A DNA stretch of 64,000 nt. Origin: Lithobates sylvaticus (lineage: Eukaryota > Chordata > Amphibia > Anura > Ranidae). Within the stretch, counting starts at the first letter, position 1. Each line of letters starts with the position of its first letter. Location: the NCBI GenBank assembly GCA_028564925.1, contig CM053030.1, positions 271,682,492 through 271,746,491 of the forward strand, in the 5' to 3' direction. Of this stretch, positions 23,120 to 33,981 are shown piece by piece. The notes beneath the pieces are model-generated. The model was not told the origin of the DNA, made no database searches, and worked only from the letters and a program-made list of their open reading frames with translations. Position numbers and translations under genes: made by a program.

Positions 23120-23589
23120 TATATTGTTTATTTTTTATTTTTATTAAAAATAAAATAAAATGTCGTTATTATTGGCAAGTTTAAAGGCATTATAGATTTT
23201 TCATATACTCTTAGACCTTTAAGTTATTTATAATACAATATATGCTTCTGATTTTATTTTACTCTTCCATTCTTGTGCATAGAGTGTCTTAATTATATAG
23301 CAGCCATTCATTGTTTTTAATGCATTTATTGTTTTGCCTCACTGCATTGGAAAGATTTAATTGTTATGTGTTTAATATATGCTGAAATTAGCTCTTTAAA
23401 ATATTAGTATTGTAGTAGTATTTAGAGCAGTGTCAGCTATAACCAGTCTCTGCTGCTAGGGAAGTTCTTGCCTTCTCCTGTCGGTCAATCAGAGCCCAGC
23501 ATTTCATTAAACATGGCACCGGAGCTACCCTGTCCTATCCAAAAATGTTACACCCGATTGGAGCCCATTGGAGCTGGAGTCAGATAAGG
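23120..23589. other. AT-rich DNA without recognised features
   Basis: No repeat end or coding frame stands out. A/T runs dominate 23120-23420. Confidence 0.35.
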
Positions 23590-23950
23590 CTTGCTGGGAC
23601 CAGTAGTTCCATACGAACTGGTGCGCAGTTGCGGGTGCCTATGCGCAAACACACACGTGCACGATCCCTGGCGCCAGGCAGGCTATTTATACTCAGCTGT
23701 CTGATCTACAGCGTTCCCTGAGAAGTTACCTGCTTATCTGATCTGTTCCTGTGACTACCCGGCTTGCCTTTTGACTACCTCTGCTATCCCCCAGCACCTG
23801 ACCCCGGCCTGTCCATGACTCTGCTTCTGCCTGATCCTCTGCTCCATCCGTGCCTGCCTGTTACCGACCCGGCTTGTCTAAGTGACTCTGCTCCTGCCTG
23901 CTGCATCTGTTCCAGTACCGTCTGTCTGTGTCTGTGAGTTTTAAAAAAGT
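23590..23950 (+). mobile_element. Possible fossil LTR, Ty3/Gypsy-like
   Basis: The sequence has the look of amphibian LTR U3/R regions: a TATTTATA box near 23692 and C/T-rich words such as GACTACCCGGCTTG and ACCTGACCCCGG downstream. Ends, primer site and internal genes are not visible. It is an old partial copy if the call is right. Confidence 0.35.
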
Positions 23951-23959
23951 ACTGTTTTT

Positions 23960-23967
23960 CTCTCTAG

Positions 23968-23998
<31 letters not shown>
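23960..23998. repeat. (CT)n microsatellite
   Basis: An uninterrupted run of CT dinucleotides follows TCTCTAGCTC. Confidence 0.9.
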
Positions 23999-23999
23999 T

Positions 24000-24480
24000 T
24001 TCTTTTTAACATTCTTTATTTAGTTTAACTAGAACAGGAAAAAGCAATAATCGGTCACAATAATATACCGTATGATTTCATAAAACTATAAAAGATAAAG
24101 CACAGGGCAACTTACCAAGGTACATAGACCAGTCATACATAATGCAAAGACTTATCTAGCACTACCCCCGTAGGAGCCGCTGTATAGGATGGGTCCTCTG
24201 TTCTTTGCCTTGACCTTCTCAAGAACCTCAGCCCCTCTGGCACACCAGGTTGAATGTAAAAACTTACAATATCATGGAAATTCACTAAAGGAAAAAAACG
24301 TTGTGCCCAATAGTAGTGATACATTAAAGAAAAGTGGTTCCAAACCAGGTAGTAAAGGTAAACTTAATATACTGTCACCCAATATGGTTGTTAACTAGGC
24401 AAGCATAAAATGAATTAACAATGGTAATAACAGAATTTAGAATACAAAGTGATTATCAGTAGTGACTAGGCATAAGATGA
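24000..24480 (-). mobile_element. Probable LINE 3' end, truncated
   Basis: On the minus strand the block ends in ACTAAATAAAGAATGTTAAA, like the 3' tails of L1-clade elements in this window. No coding region can be recognised upstream. Confidence 0.35.
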
Positions 24481-24485
24481 CATTT

Positions 24486-24658
24486 GGGGTTGATTTACTA
24501 AAACTGGAGAGTGCAAAATCTGGTGCAGCTCTGCATAGAAACTAATCAGCTTCTATTTTTTTTTTTGTGTAAGCTTAATTGAAAAAGCTAGAAGCTGATT
24601 GGCTACCATGCGCAGCTGCACTAGATTTTGCACTCTCCAGTTTTAGTAAATAAACCTC
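24486..24658. mobile_element. Short foldback MITE
   Basis: GGGGTTGATTTACTAAAAC and the complement of GTTTTAGTAAATAAACCTC form the ends; pairing continues inward through GAGAGTGCAAAATCT and AGATTTTGCACTCTC and the AGCTTCTA/TAGAAGCT words. The 173-bp unit is nearly one hairpin with a short T-rich loop. It is related to the core of the 58381-58615 element. Confidence 0.8.
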
Positions 24659-24659
24659 T

Positions 24660-25618
24660 TGGCATCCGGATCAGCATAAACAGCAGCAAGGCCACCTCAA
24701 GTGCAGCAGTGAGCAGTAGTAAAGTTTAACTTACCAATCGCTGGCACTATCTTACCAGAGCGAATCTATGGCGGCAATGCTAGTCCTAGACCGACTGGGC
24801 ATGCACTGTCCAAAAGAAAAGGAGGATGGTAGTGGAGGGGGCAGGGAAACAAATCGGAAACAATTACTATTACTAATATTATTACTTTAAGAGTGTCGAT
24901 GTACTTACTGAAAGTCCCAGCTAACCTGCGTGCAGTATAGTTACGGTACAGTATAGGTGGGGGATAGTCTCGACACAGGTGCAAGGTGGATATGTTTCAG
25001 ACTCGGTAAAGGTTTAAGATAATGCGGTATAGGGTTTGTATAGGTGCAGCCTAGGTTTGCGGTATACAGTGCAATATGGGTGCAGTATGGATTGGGTACA
25101 CTTGGTGTCCTACTGTTAGTGGCTAGCAGTATCAGAAATTAGCAAATAGTCCTCTCACCAGTCCCCAGGATGCGACAGTGTCACCAGAGCTACCCTGGGC
25201 TTCACTGACAGGAATGCTGTTTATTTGTGCAAGTAGATATAAGTAGCGAGTGCAAGTAACTGTTTGCGTTCTGAACTGTTTTACTGAAGATTCTCTGTTG
25301 TTATGGAGTCTTATAGAGTTTATGCTATGCAGCCACGTGTCACCCTCATTGAGCCACAGAGACATTGTTGTGATGAGTCCATGTTTGTGCAGCTTTTAGA
25401 ATCAGTTTTTTATTATACTGCAGTGTATGTATGCAGTCATGTGGGATTGCTGACAGGTCTGCCAGACAGTAGATGGCAGCATGTGGTGAGCAGCAGGATG
25501 GCCGCTCTGCGGTTTCCAGGACCAGCATGACACCTCCGTGCTAGTCAAGTCGTATGTATGTCCAATGTTTGTAATTCACGGTCTGCCTGTATGTATACTT
25601 ACATAACAAATAAATGAA
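24660..25618. other. Unassigned sequence
   Basis: The phrases GTATAGGTGCAG and GGTGCAGTATGG around 25000-25100 form loosely repeated words. Two overlapping short frames at 25303-25530 show no family resemblance. Confidence 0.3.
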
Positions 25619-26646
25619 TCTCAATCAGTGCACCCTTTACAAAAAAATGTAATAAACAATTAAATGTGAGTAAATGGTGATTTCACAACATCGTCCAATT
25701 CAAATAATAAGTGCAGCGCAACGATTGTGACACCAACCAATCCATACATAAATACTAAATACTCTAATGTACTGTAAAATAATTCACACATAGAGATGTG
25801 AAAATACATTTTCTGTGTTACTTTACAAAAATAAAAATAAAAAGTAAAAAATGATACACAGTCAAGCACCCTAGTGCAATCAGTGACTATCTATCTTCAC
25901 TTCTTCCAGTGACTTGTGCACCAAACAGTTGAAAAACCTGCTCACCCTAAATACATCAAAAATAGGCTCATCTGTATCATCCAGATAACTTTAATTAATG
26001 GACCACACTTTCCACATCTCTCCTCAGATACAGGATACAAGATTGATGGACCCTCCGATTCCAAGTGCACTCATTTATTATCAAACATAATTCACATGGA
26101 ACAGAAAGGCAAAAAACATAGTACTCTCTATTTCCAAAGATTTATTAAACCCCAGCCAATACAGGACACTTAAAGTAAAAAAAGTAAAAACACAATGCAC
26201 TTTATGATACCACGTCCTCAACCTCCTCACCACTACACACTGGTATGGCGGCGGTGTGATTGGGCTTCTTCAGTGGGGGCCCTTAAATAGCATCATACAA
26301 CATCTCATTGGTGACGATATACAAACCGTAGGAGCCATAAGTGTCTCAACACCTGCATCAACTTCTTCCCGGCAAAGAAAGCGGAAAAAATACTTGCCCA
26401 ACCACCAGGGACACCGCTGTATGCTACCAGATAAATAAAGTACTGAATGTACTCGTTTCATACTGTATGTTAAAAAAAACCCAGCAAAAATCTATCTTCC
26501 CCCCACCACTAGGGACAGCACTTTATATTATTAGATAGATGGATAAATAAATAAAATGTGGGATAAGTTAATTTAATGTCGATGCTGTATGTTAAAAAAC
26601 TGAAACACTTCTGTTATATTTTATAGTTTTATTCTCATAGGAGTAG
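25619..26646 (-). repeat. Penelope-like 3' region, copy A
   Basis: The reverse complement matches copy B at about 38520-39788 block by block: TTATTTATCCATCTATC, the GGTGTCCC..GTGGTTGGGCAAGTA segment, CACTTCTTCCAG/CTGGAAGAAGTG, and TAGAGTATTT. Together the two form inverted repeats about 12 kb apart. A CTGAAGAAGCCC word (minus strand, near 26270) sits at the place where copy B has CTGAAGAAGC. Confidence 0.75.
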
Positions 26647-26650
26647 TTAA

Positions 26651-27557
26651 CCAATTCAGCCCCGAAAGGATTTACCCCTTCCTGACCAGAGTGTTTTTTG
26701 CGATTCGGCACTGCGTCGCTTTAACTGACAATTGCGCAGTCGTGCGACGTGGCTCCCAAACAATATTGGCGTCCTTTTTTCCCACAAATAGAGCTTTCTT
26801 TTGGTGGTATTTGATCACCCCTGCGGTTTTAATTTTTTGCGCTATAAACAAAAAAAGAGCGACAATTTTGAAAAAAACACATTATTTTTTACTTTTTGCT
26901 ACAATAAATATCCCCCAAAAATATATATAAAAATTTTTTTTTTCTCCTCAGTTTAGGCCAATACGTATTCTTCTACATATTTTTGGTAAAAAAAATCGCA
27001 ATAAGCGTTTATTGTTTGGTTTCCGCAAAAGTTATAGCGTTTACAAAATAGGGGATAGTTTTATGTCATTTTTATTAATAATTTTTTTTTTTACTAGTAA
27101 TGGCGGCGATCAGCGATTTTTATCGGGACTGCGACATTTTGGCGGACACATCGGACAATTTTGACACATTTTTGGGACCATTGGCATTAATACAGCGATC
27201 GATGCTATAAAATTGCATTGATTACTGTAAAAATTTCACTGGCAGTGAAGGGGTTAACCACTAGGTGGCAGTGTAGGGGTTAAGTGTTCCTAGGGGCATG
27301 TTTCTAACTGTATGGGGGCGTGGCTGCGTGTGACACCACACTGATCGCTGCTGATGACAGGGAGCAGATGTTCAGTGTGTTGTCACTAGGCAGAATGGGG
27401 AGATGCTGTTTACATCAGCATCTCCTCGTTCTTGAGCTTCGTGACACGATCGCGGGTATCCCCGCGGCGATCGAGTCCGTGGGACCCGCGACCAAGGTCA
27501 CGGAGCTCTCGGCAGGCGCTCGCGCGCACAGCGGGAAATTCATAGTAACGTAACCGG
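26651..27557. mobile_element. 0.9 kb TTAA-flanked MITE, copy 3
   Basis: TTAA lies at 26647-26650 and 27558-27561. The empty site is visible in Penelope copy B near 37798, where the matching host sequence carries a single TTTTAAAT. The element carries the family core in reverse order to the 9666 copy, including CAGCGATCGATGCTATAAAA and GGCAGTGAAGGGGTTAACC. It is 907 bp and non-coding. The right third is CpG-rich (GATCGCGGGTATCCCCGCGG). Confidence 0.88.
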
Positions 27558-27562
27558 TTAAA

Positions 27563-28304
27563 ATTATATGAAAATAGAACCATATAAAATAATAATAAAA
27601 ATGATATACTGTGTATAACAAAATATATTAAAAATAAAAAAAATACCTTTCTTTTTATATATGGAAGAGAACAAAGGGGGACCATAATTAACTATTACTT
27701 GCCAACTATTACTCTCCATGAAGGAGAGGAGGCTCCCCTCATCCCCCTCCTAAACCATAAACAGATCATCAACATATCATTTGTAACACACCAACTTTAT
27801 CTTCAAAAATCACTTCCGAATTCCAGTGGGACACAAAAATATTGGCCACACTGGGAGCTAGCCGGGCTCCCATAGCTACTCCTGTAGTTTGAAGGAAATA
27901 TTGATTATCGTACCAAAAGTAATATTGTTGGAGACCAAGCTCCAAACAATCTAATAAAAAAAAATGTATGTGTACTTGTGAGATCTGAGCCATCTAATGC
28001 CTATTTTACCTACCCCATGGCATCTGAGTGGTTAATAGTGTACAGAGAACTCACGTCCGCTGTCACTAAATAACATGAAAACAACAAACAGGGAGTAATA
28101 CCGCTCCAGGTGATGGTAATACCTTCCTTAATGATCAGGTGCAGGTTCAGTCCATGATCTGGGTAACTGATGCAGGAGACAAAACGATTGACCGCACTCC
28201 AAGGATAAGGAAAATTGCTTCATTGGTATAAAAACTTTCAACATAAAAAACCATTGCGGTTACAGCATCATGACAGCACAGAGGAACACTCTCTAGGATC
28301 TGTA
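27563..28304 (-). pseudogene. Penelope-like reverse transcriptase core, decayed
   Basis: Minus-strand motifs in order: YLVTADVSSLYT (RT motif A), TTGVAMGARLAPSVANIF (motif B) and YVDDLFMV (motif C, 27765-27776, both catalytic Asp kept). The pieces are in different frames and include stops. After GDEGSLLSFMES the frame jumps to the very end of the protein, so thumb and GIY-YIG endonuclease are gone. A 10-bp direct repeat, AACTATTACT at 27690-27699 and 27704-27713, marks that deletion joint. Confidence 0.8.
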
Positions 28305-31271
28305 TGTAGCACCCTCTGGGTAGGTGCTAGAGGTTAGATTTTTATATAGCGTAGGAAAATTTAGGCAGGCCTAGCTGGTGGCTAGGCCTGTTTGTTTTTA
28401 TTCTGGGCTGGGAGTGGCTCAGGGCAGGGCTGAGTGGCTCACAGGTAGCATTACGGTCACCTTCCTCTTCTTTCTAGAAGGTGCTAGAAAGAGAGGAGGA
28501 GAGGAGAGGTGGAGCTACCTGTGGTATTCTAAGGTGCCTCGACCAACTTGGATTGGCAGGGGGCAGGCCTCCTTAAACACACAGGGTCAGCCCAGCTGGG
28601 AAGGAGTTGTCAGGTAGAAGAGATGAAGTAAGAGAGTGCAGAGGCTGTCATGGTGACCTTGGGCCTGGGCTTAGCCAGGAGGAGAGAAGTGATCCTGGAA
28701 CAGAGGCACATGAGAGAGAAAGGAGAGGACAGCAGGAGAGGGCACTGCTGAGAGACTCCAGGGAGGACAACTGATCGCAGCCAAGAGGGCTGGTGAGTGA
28801 GGCACAGTCGAGAGGACTGGGGAGGCACACCTGAGAGAACTGGGAGTTTGCAGTTGGAGATGGGTGCAGAACCAGAAGAGTGGACTGTGGTCAAAGGGGC
28901 AGTGGAAAGAGGCAGCTTCAGCCAGGAGGGCTGGCAGGGCCTGAAGAGGGTTTACTGGGATCAGTAGCAGTGTTGAGGACAGTTAGCATCAGAACCATTT
29001 CCACATCATAGGGGCCTGGGGCCCCTGCCCACAAAAGGCAATTTACTGAGGTCTGGCTGAGTGTCAGGCCTAACCATGTGGTGCTAGCTGGTCTGGGAAT
29101 CTGCAGCAAGTGAAGTGCAGAAGAAGTAATGGTCTGCAGCAAGAGTTGTGCTGGAGAGAGGACTGGGATGTATATACTGAACTGTATATAGTAGTCCCAA
29201 GCAAGTTATACTGAATCTTTCTGGGCATCCCATAATTTACCTTTCCCATCCAAGTTCAATTCCCTCAATAAAAAACAAAAAAAAGAGCTTATTGACTATT
29301 TCTCTGAGTGTCTGAGAGAGTGTCTGAGAGATGGATGCCGGGTTGGTCAGGGTGACGGGTGAACCACAATATTCAGAAATTCCTACGGGGCATGGCTACA
29401 TTTGGGTGCGTCATCTGGGATCACCTGTTCACGGTTAACCTGCCAGCCCCCAGCAACCTAGGTTGATCGAGCCGGGTAACTGTGCTTTGTTCCACTACCA
29501 GTTGAGGAATTAAACTTTGTGGAAGGGCTTATGTGCTCTGCTTGCTATTCAGTTCTATGGTAACAAGTACCGTTTTCCATAGTAACCAGTGGGAGCTGCC
29601 TTCAAGTTCACCCAGTTGCCCAAACCACAGCTGGGATGGACACTTGTACCAATCCTGCAACTCAGGAACTGTTTACGTGGTTGGCAACCACAACAGATGA
29701 CCACGCTCATGGATTATAAATACGTCCAGTGTTCTTCTATCGCTGGGCGTTCTGACGTGGATTACAAATATGTCCAGCGATCTGCCATTGCTGGATATTC
29801 TGAACTATTGCTCCAAATTCCTGCTTGTTACAGTAAAGTGTGCCTGGAATTGTCTACTGATGCCCTGGGGTGATCAGGGCGGGACTGTGCTAAGAATGTT
29901 CCCTTTAATGAGACATGGGCCTAAAAACTTTAATGTTGATACCGGCAACCACTGGAGGAGTCAGCAGCCATCTGCTTCGCTGAGCAACATGCCTGGGCAT
30001 ATCCTTCTAGTCACAGCATGCCTGCAAACTTCAGTTCATTCAACAAGGGGTTACAACAGCGTGCCCAGGGAGGGGCCTGCCTATCAGTTTTACAGACGCC
30101 AGCGTGTCTGGAAGCGAGGGGGCGGTGCCACATTCTAGAGGAGACCCAGCGTTCCATGCTAGCAGACACCACGAGACAGATGAGTAAGATGGCGGAGAGT
30201 GGTCGCATACTCCCAGCGATGACTTTGTTGCCTGAAATGCAGGAGCGGAAGCTGGTCGACACTGGTGTTTGGTTGGAGCATTGCAGGGGATTCGCCCTTG
30301 GGGTGATCGATGGGATGGAGCGATTATGCCTGCTGTGCCCAGAGTGCTGGATACCGACTGCGGTGGTCAGTGCCTGGATCCGGTACGATCATTTTGGCAA
30401 ACCACTCACTCAGCTTGCATCCAGCCAGCAGGATCCACAGTATTACAACGTGGACCTGCGCTTAGGGCTATGTTATGTGCAGCCGCGGACATCCTGGAAG
30501 GCTGAAGCAGGCCTGAAATCAGCACTGAAAGGCGGGGTAGAGTCTTAGCCTGGTGACTCCTCTGCGAAGACAAGTGACATGGGAGAAGAGGAGTCTGCTG
30601 TGGCTTGTGGCCTGGTCGGGGACCTGGTAACTGTGAGTACTGATGTCCCTGAAATGCTGGCTGCTATTATGCCCCTTGCTATCCCTAACTAGAGGGAGCC
30701 AGTGTTGGAGGGAGGTCTGCCCTCAGGTGAGCTGTAAGGGGAATGCAGGGGCAGGGCCATAGTTTGGGGATCCCCCAGACTGCTAGCGGAGTTTGGTTCC
30801 CTGGAGAAATTAGCCGAATGGTCATCTCCTGACAGCTGCTCGGAGAAGGAATGGGAGATGGCAGGTTCCCAGGTCCTGGAAGTACTGTCCGAGGGTGGAG
30901 AGGAGCCAGACTTTGCTGGGGAACACGAAGGAGCTACAGGAACCCCTATCAGTAGCAGACAACTGTTGGTCCAAAGACCCTCCACCACCCAGACCAGAGC
31001 ACCCACTTATAGGCAGTGGGTGAAGAGGTCCCCTGATACCTGTGTCCTGCCCGGGAAAGGAAAACATAGAGAGCTGCCCAGGTTTTCTCAGTTTCAGCGG
31101 AAAGTTCAAAGTAGAGTTGCTCTGGAGTGGGGTCTGGACTTTCCCTATGCCTCCTGAAACCATGGACATGATCGAGAACTCACGGGGAGAGTGGGAGGAT
31201 GACTTGGTTTGGGAGTACTTTTGCGTCCCTAAGTCACTGCGGGAACCAGAGTGTGAGGAGATTTGGGCCTG
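28305..31271 (+). mobile_element. Fossil LTR retroelement: 5' LTR and part of the internal region
   Basis: The LTR spans 28305-29400, starting TGTAGCACCCTCTGGG and ending GGGGCATGGCTACA, with CTCAATAAA as a likely polyadenylation signal near 29265. Two bases later comes TGGGTGCGTCATCTGGGA, placed and shaped like a tRNA primer-binding site; the tRNA is not identified. Some 1.9 kb of internal sequence follows, in the gag position, too worn for me to name domains. The 3' LTR is absent, and the right end meets a Tc1. It sits in Penelope copy A. The family (retrovirus-like or Ty3/Gypsy) is unresolved. Broken and old. Confidence 0.7.
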
Positions 31272-32899
31272 CTTAGATTTTTTTCTGGTATTTACCAAAA
31301 CATATTCAAGCTATAGTTATACAATGGACATGGGCTGAAAGTGCACACTCTCAGGTTTAATTTGAGGGTATGTACATCCAAATCGGAGGAAGGATTTAGG
31401 AATTACAGCTCTTAAGAAAAGTCACCCCCCCCATTTTTTCAAGGGACTAAAAGTAAGTGGACAATTGAATTAAAAGCTGTTTTATGGCCAGGTGTTGGCA
31501 ACTCCTTTGTTATTTCTTCATCAATTAAGCAGTTAAAAGGTCTGCAGTTGATTATAAGTGTGGTTTTTGCATTTGGAATCTATTGCTGTGAACCTACATC
31601 ATGCGTTCAAAGGAGCTATTCATGCAAGTGAAAAAAGCCATTGTAAGACTTCAAAAATTAAACAAATCCATTAGAGAGATAGCAGTAAAATTAGGAGTGG
31701 CCAAATCAACAGTTTGGTACATTTTGAGGAAAGAGGAACGCACTGGTGAGCTCAGCAACATAAAAAGGCCTGGACGTCAATGGAAGACAACAGTGGTGGG
31801 TGATCACAGGATCCTCTCTATGGTAAAGAAAAACCCATTCACAACATCCAGACAAGGGAAGGAGACTCTCCAGGAGGTGGACGTATCATTGTCAGAGTCT
31901 ACAATCAAGAGAACACTTCACAAGAGCAAATACAGAGGGTTCACCACAAGGTGCAAAGAATTCATAAGCCTGAAGAATAGAAGAGCCAGATTAGACTTTG
32001 CCAAAAAACATCTAAAAAAGCCAGACCAGTTCTGGAAAAGCATTCTTTGGATGGATGAAACTAAGATTAATCTGTACCAGAATGGCAAGGAGAAAAAAGT
32101 GTGGAGAAGGCTTGGAACAGCTCATGATCCAAAGCACACAACATCATCTGTAAAACATGGCGGAGGCCGTGTGTTGGCTTGGGCATGCATGGCTTCCAGT
32201 GGTCCTGGGTCATTGGTGTTTACTGATTATGTGACAGAAGACAGAAGCAGCCAAATTAATTCTGCAGTGTTTTGAGATATACTGTCAGCCCAGATTCAAC
32301 CAAGTGCAGTAAAGTTGATTGGATGGTGCTTTGCAGCTGTACTGGTTTGTCCATCTGTAATGGATAACGATCCAAAACACACTGTAAAAGCAACCCAGGA
32401 GCTTTTGAAGGAAAAGAAGTGGAATATTCTGCATAAGCCAAGTCAATCATCTGATCTCAACCCAATTAAGCATGCATTTCACTTGCTGAAGGCAAAACTG
32501 GAGGCAGAAAGACACACAAACAAAAACAGCCGAAGACAACTGCAGTTAGAGCCTGGCAAAGCATCAGAAAGGAAGAAACTCAGTCTTTGGTTATGTCCAT
32601 GGGTTCAAGACTTCAGATAGTCATTGCCAGTAAAGGATTTTCAACAAAATATTAAAAATGAACATTGTATTTATGATTATATTGTCAGTTGTCTAATTAC
32701 ATTTGAGCCCCTGAAAATGGGGGGACTGTGTAAAAAAATGGCTGCAGTTGCTAAAATTTGTACTTGATATTTACGTTCAACTCCTTGAAACTGCACTTCA
32801 AATTCATTTTGACTGTTTCGTTTTAATTTTATGCTGGTGGCATACATAGCCAAAAGTATGAAAATTGTGCCTGTGTCCAAGTATATATGGACCTAACTG
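31272..32899 (+). mobile_element. Tc1-like transposon, left terminus missing
   Basis: The right terminus is GGACCTAACTG followed by TA (32900-32901). The 5' untranslated part is recognised by GGGCTGAAAGTGCACACTC and CAAATCGGAGGAAGG, but the first 40 or so bases that should mirror the right terminus are missing at the joint with the LTR fossil. The flanking sequence to the right continues in Penelope copy A. The transposase is on the plus strand. Confidence 0.85.
31601..32655 (+). pseudogene. Tc1 transposase with one nonsense codon, a C-terminal frameshift and a lost catalytic Glu
   Basis: MRSKELFMQVKKAIVRLQ starts the paired helix-turn-helix DNA-binding domain; the GRQWK linker follows, then WMDETKINLYQ (first catalytic Asp) and MDNDPKHTVKA (second Asp). 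The third catalytic residue is replaced: SSDLNPIKHAFHLL has Lys where Glu is required. One TGA at 32273-32275 sits where the family has Arg, consistent with CpG decay, and the same frame continues after it. A frameshift near 32530 moves the last 40 residues (ending SKGFSTKY) into another frame. Length is normal for Tc1 (about 340 codons). Confidence 0.9.
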
Positions 32900-32979
32900 T
32901 ATATAGTGTTCTGCATGAGGATGGGTTTAGGTACTGTGCCTCCTTTTTATTTAAAATATTTTTCTTAACCCCCTCTTAA

Positions 32980-33981
32980 CCACTTGCCTACCAGGCACAA
33001 ACACCCCCTGCCTGACCAAGCCATTTTTCAGCTTTCAGCTTTTCAGCTTTTCATGACAATTGCGCGGTCATGCAACGATGTACCCAAATAAAATTTTTAT
33101 CATTTTTTTCCCCACAGATAGAGTTTTATTTTGGTGATATTTGATCACCTCTGCGGTTTTTATTTCTTGCGCTATAAACAAGAGAAGAGGGACAAGTTTG
33201 AAAAAACGCAATATTTTTTACTTTTTATTATAATAAATATCCAATTTTATTATTTTTTTTAAACAAAGTTTTTCCTCAGTTTAGGCCGATACGTATTCTT
33301 CTACATATTTTTGGTAAAAAAAAATCGCAATAAGCGTATATTGATTGGTTTGCGCAAAAGTTATAGCGTCTACAAAATAGGGGATAGATTTATAGCATTT
33401 TTATTATTATTTTTTTTTTACTAGTAATTGCGGCGATCTGCGATTTTTATCGTGACTGCGATATTGCGGCGGACATATCGGACACTTTTGACACATTTTT
33501 GGTACCATTCACATTTATACAGCGATCCGTGCTATAAAAATGCATTGATTACTGTATAAATGTGACTGGCAGGGAAGGGGTTAACACTAGGGGGCGCTTC
33601 AGGGGTTAATATGTTCCCTATGTGAGTGATTCTAACTGTGGGGGGAGGGGACTGACTGGGGGAGGGGACCGATCGGTGTCCCTATGTACAAGGGACACAC
33701 CATCGGTCTCCTCTCCTCTGACATGACGTGGATCTGTGTGTTTACACACACAGATCCACAGTCCTGCTCTGTTAACGGACAATCGCGGGTGCCCGGCGGA
33801 CATTGCGGCCGCCGGGCACGTGCATCGGGTCCCCAGCGACGCGGCGGGCACGCGCAAGTGCCTCCCGCGGCGCGCGCGCGCCCCCCTAGTGGCCGCAAAG
33901 CTAGTGCCGTCATATGATGGCGGCCCGCCACAAAAGCCGCACAGCTCCGCCGTCATATGACGGCGGGCGGTCGGCAACAGG
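32980..33981. mobile_element. 0.9 kb-family TTAA-flanked MITE, copy 4 (1.0 kb)
   Basis: TTAA at 32976-32979 and 33982-33985 bounds CCACTTGCCTACCAGGC to CGGTCGGCAACAGG. The family hairpin GGATCTGTGTGT/ACACACAGATCC is at 33731-33758 and a CCGTCATATGACGG palindrome lies just inside the right end. Penelope copy A coding sequence flanks both sides. The right third is strongly CpG-rich (GGCGCGCGCGCG). Non-coding. Confidence 0.85.

Noticed and set aside
27320-27553. CpG island of a host gene promoter
   Set aside because: The CpG-rich patch is the GC half of a TTAA-flanked MITE, and the same patch recurs in other copies; no exon follows.
30018-31298. A host gene with several overlapping frames of 100-176 codons
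   Set aside because: The frames lie just downstream of an LTR and a primer-site-like segment, so they are better read as the worn internal region of that fossil.
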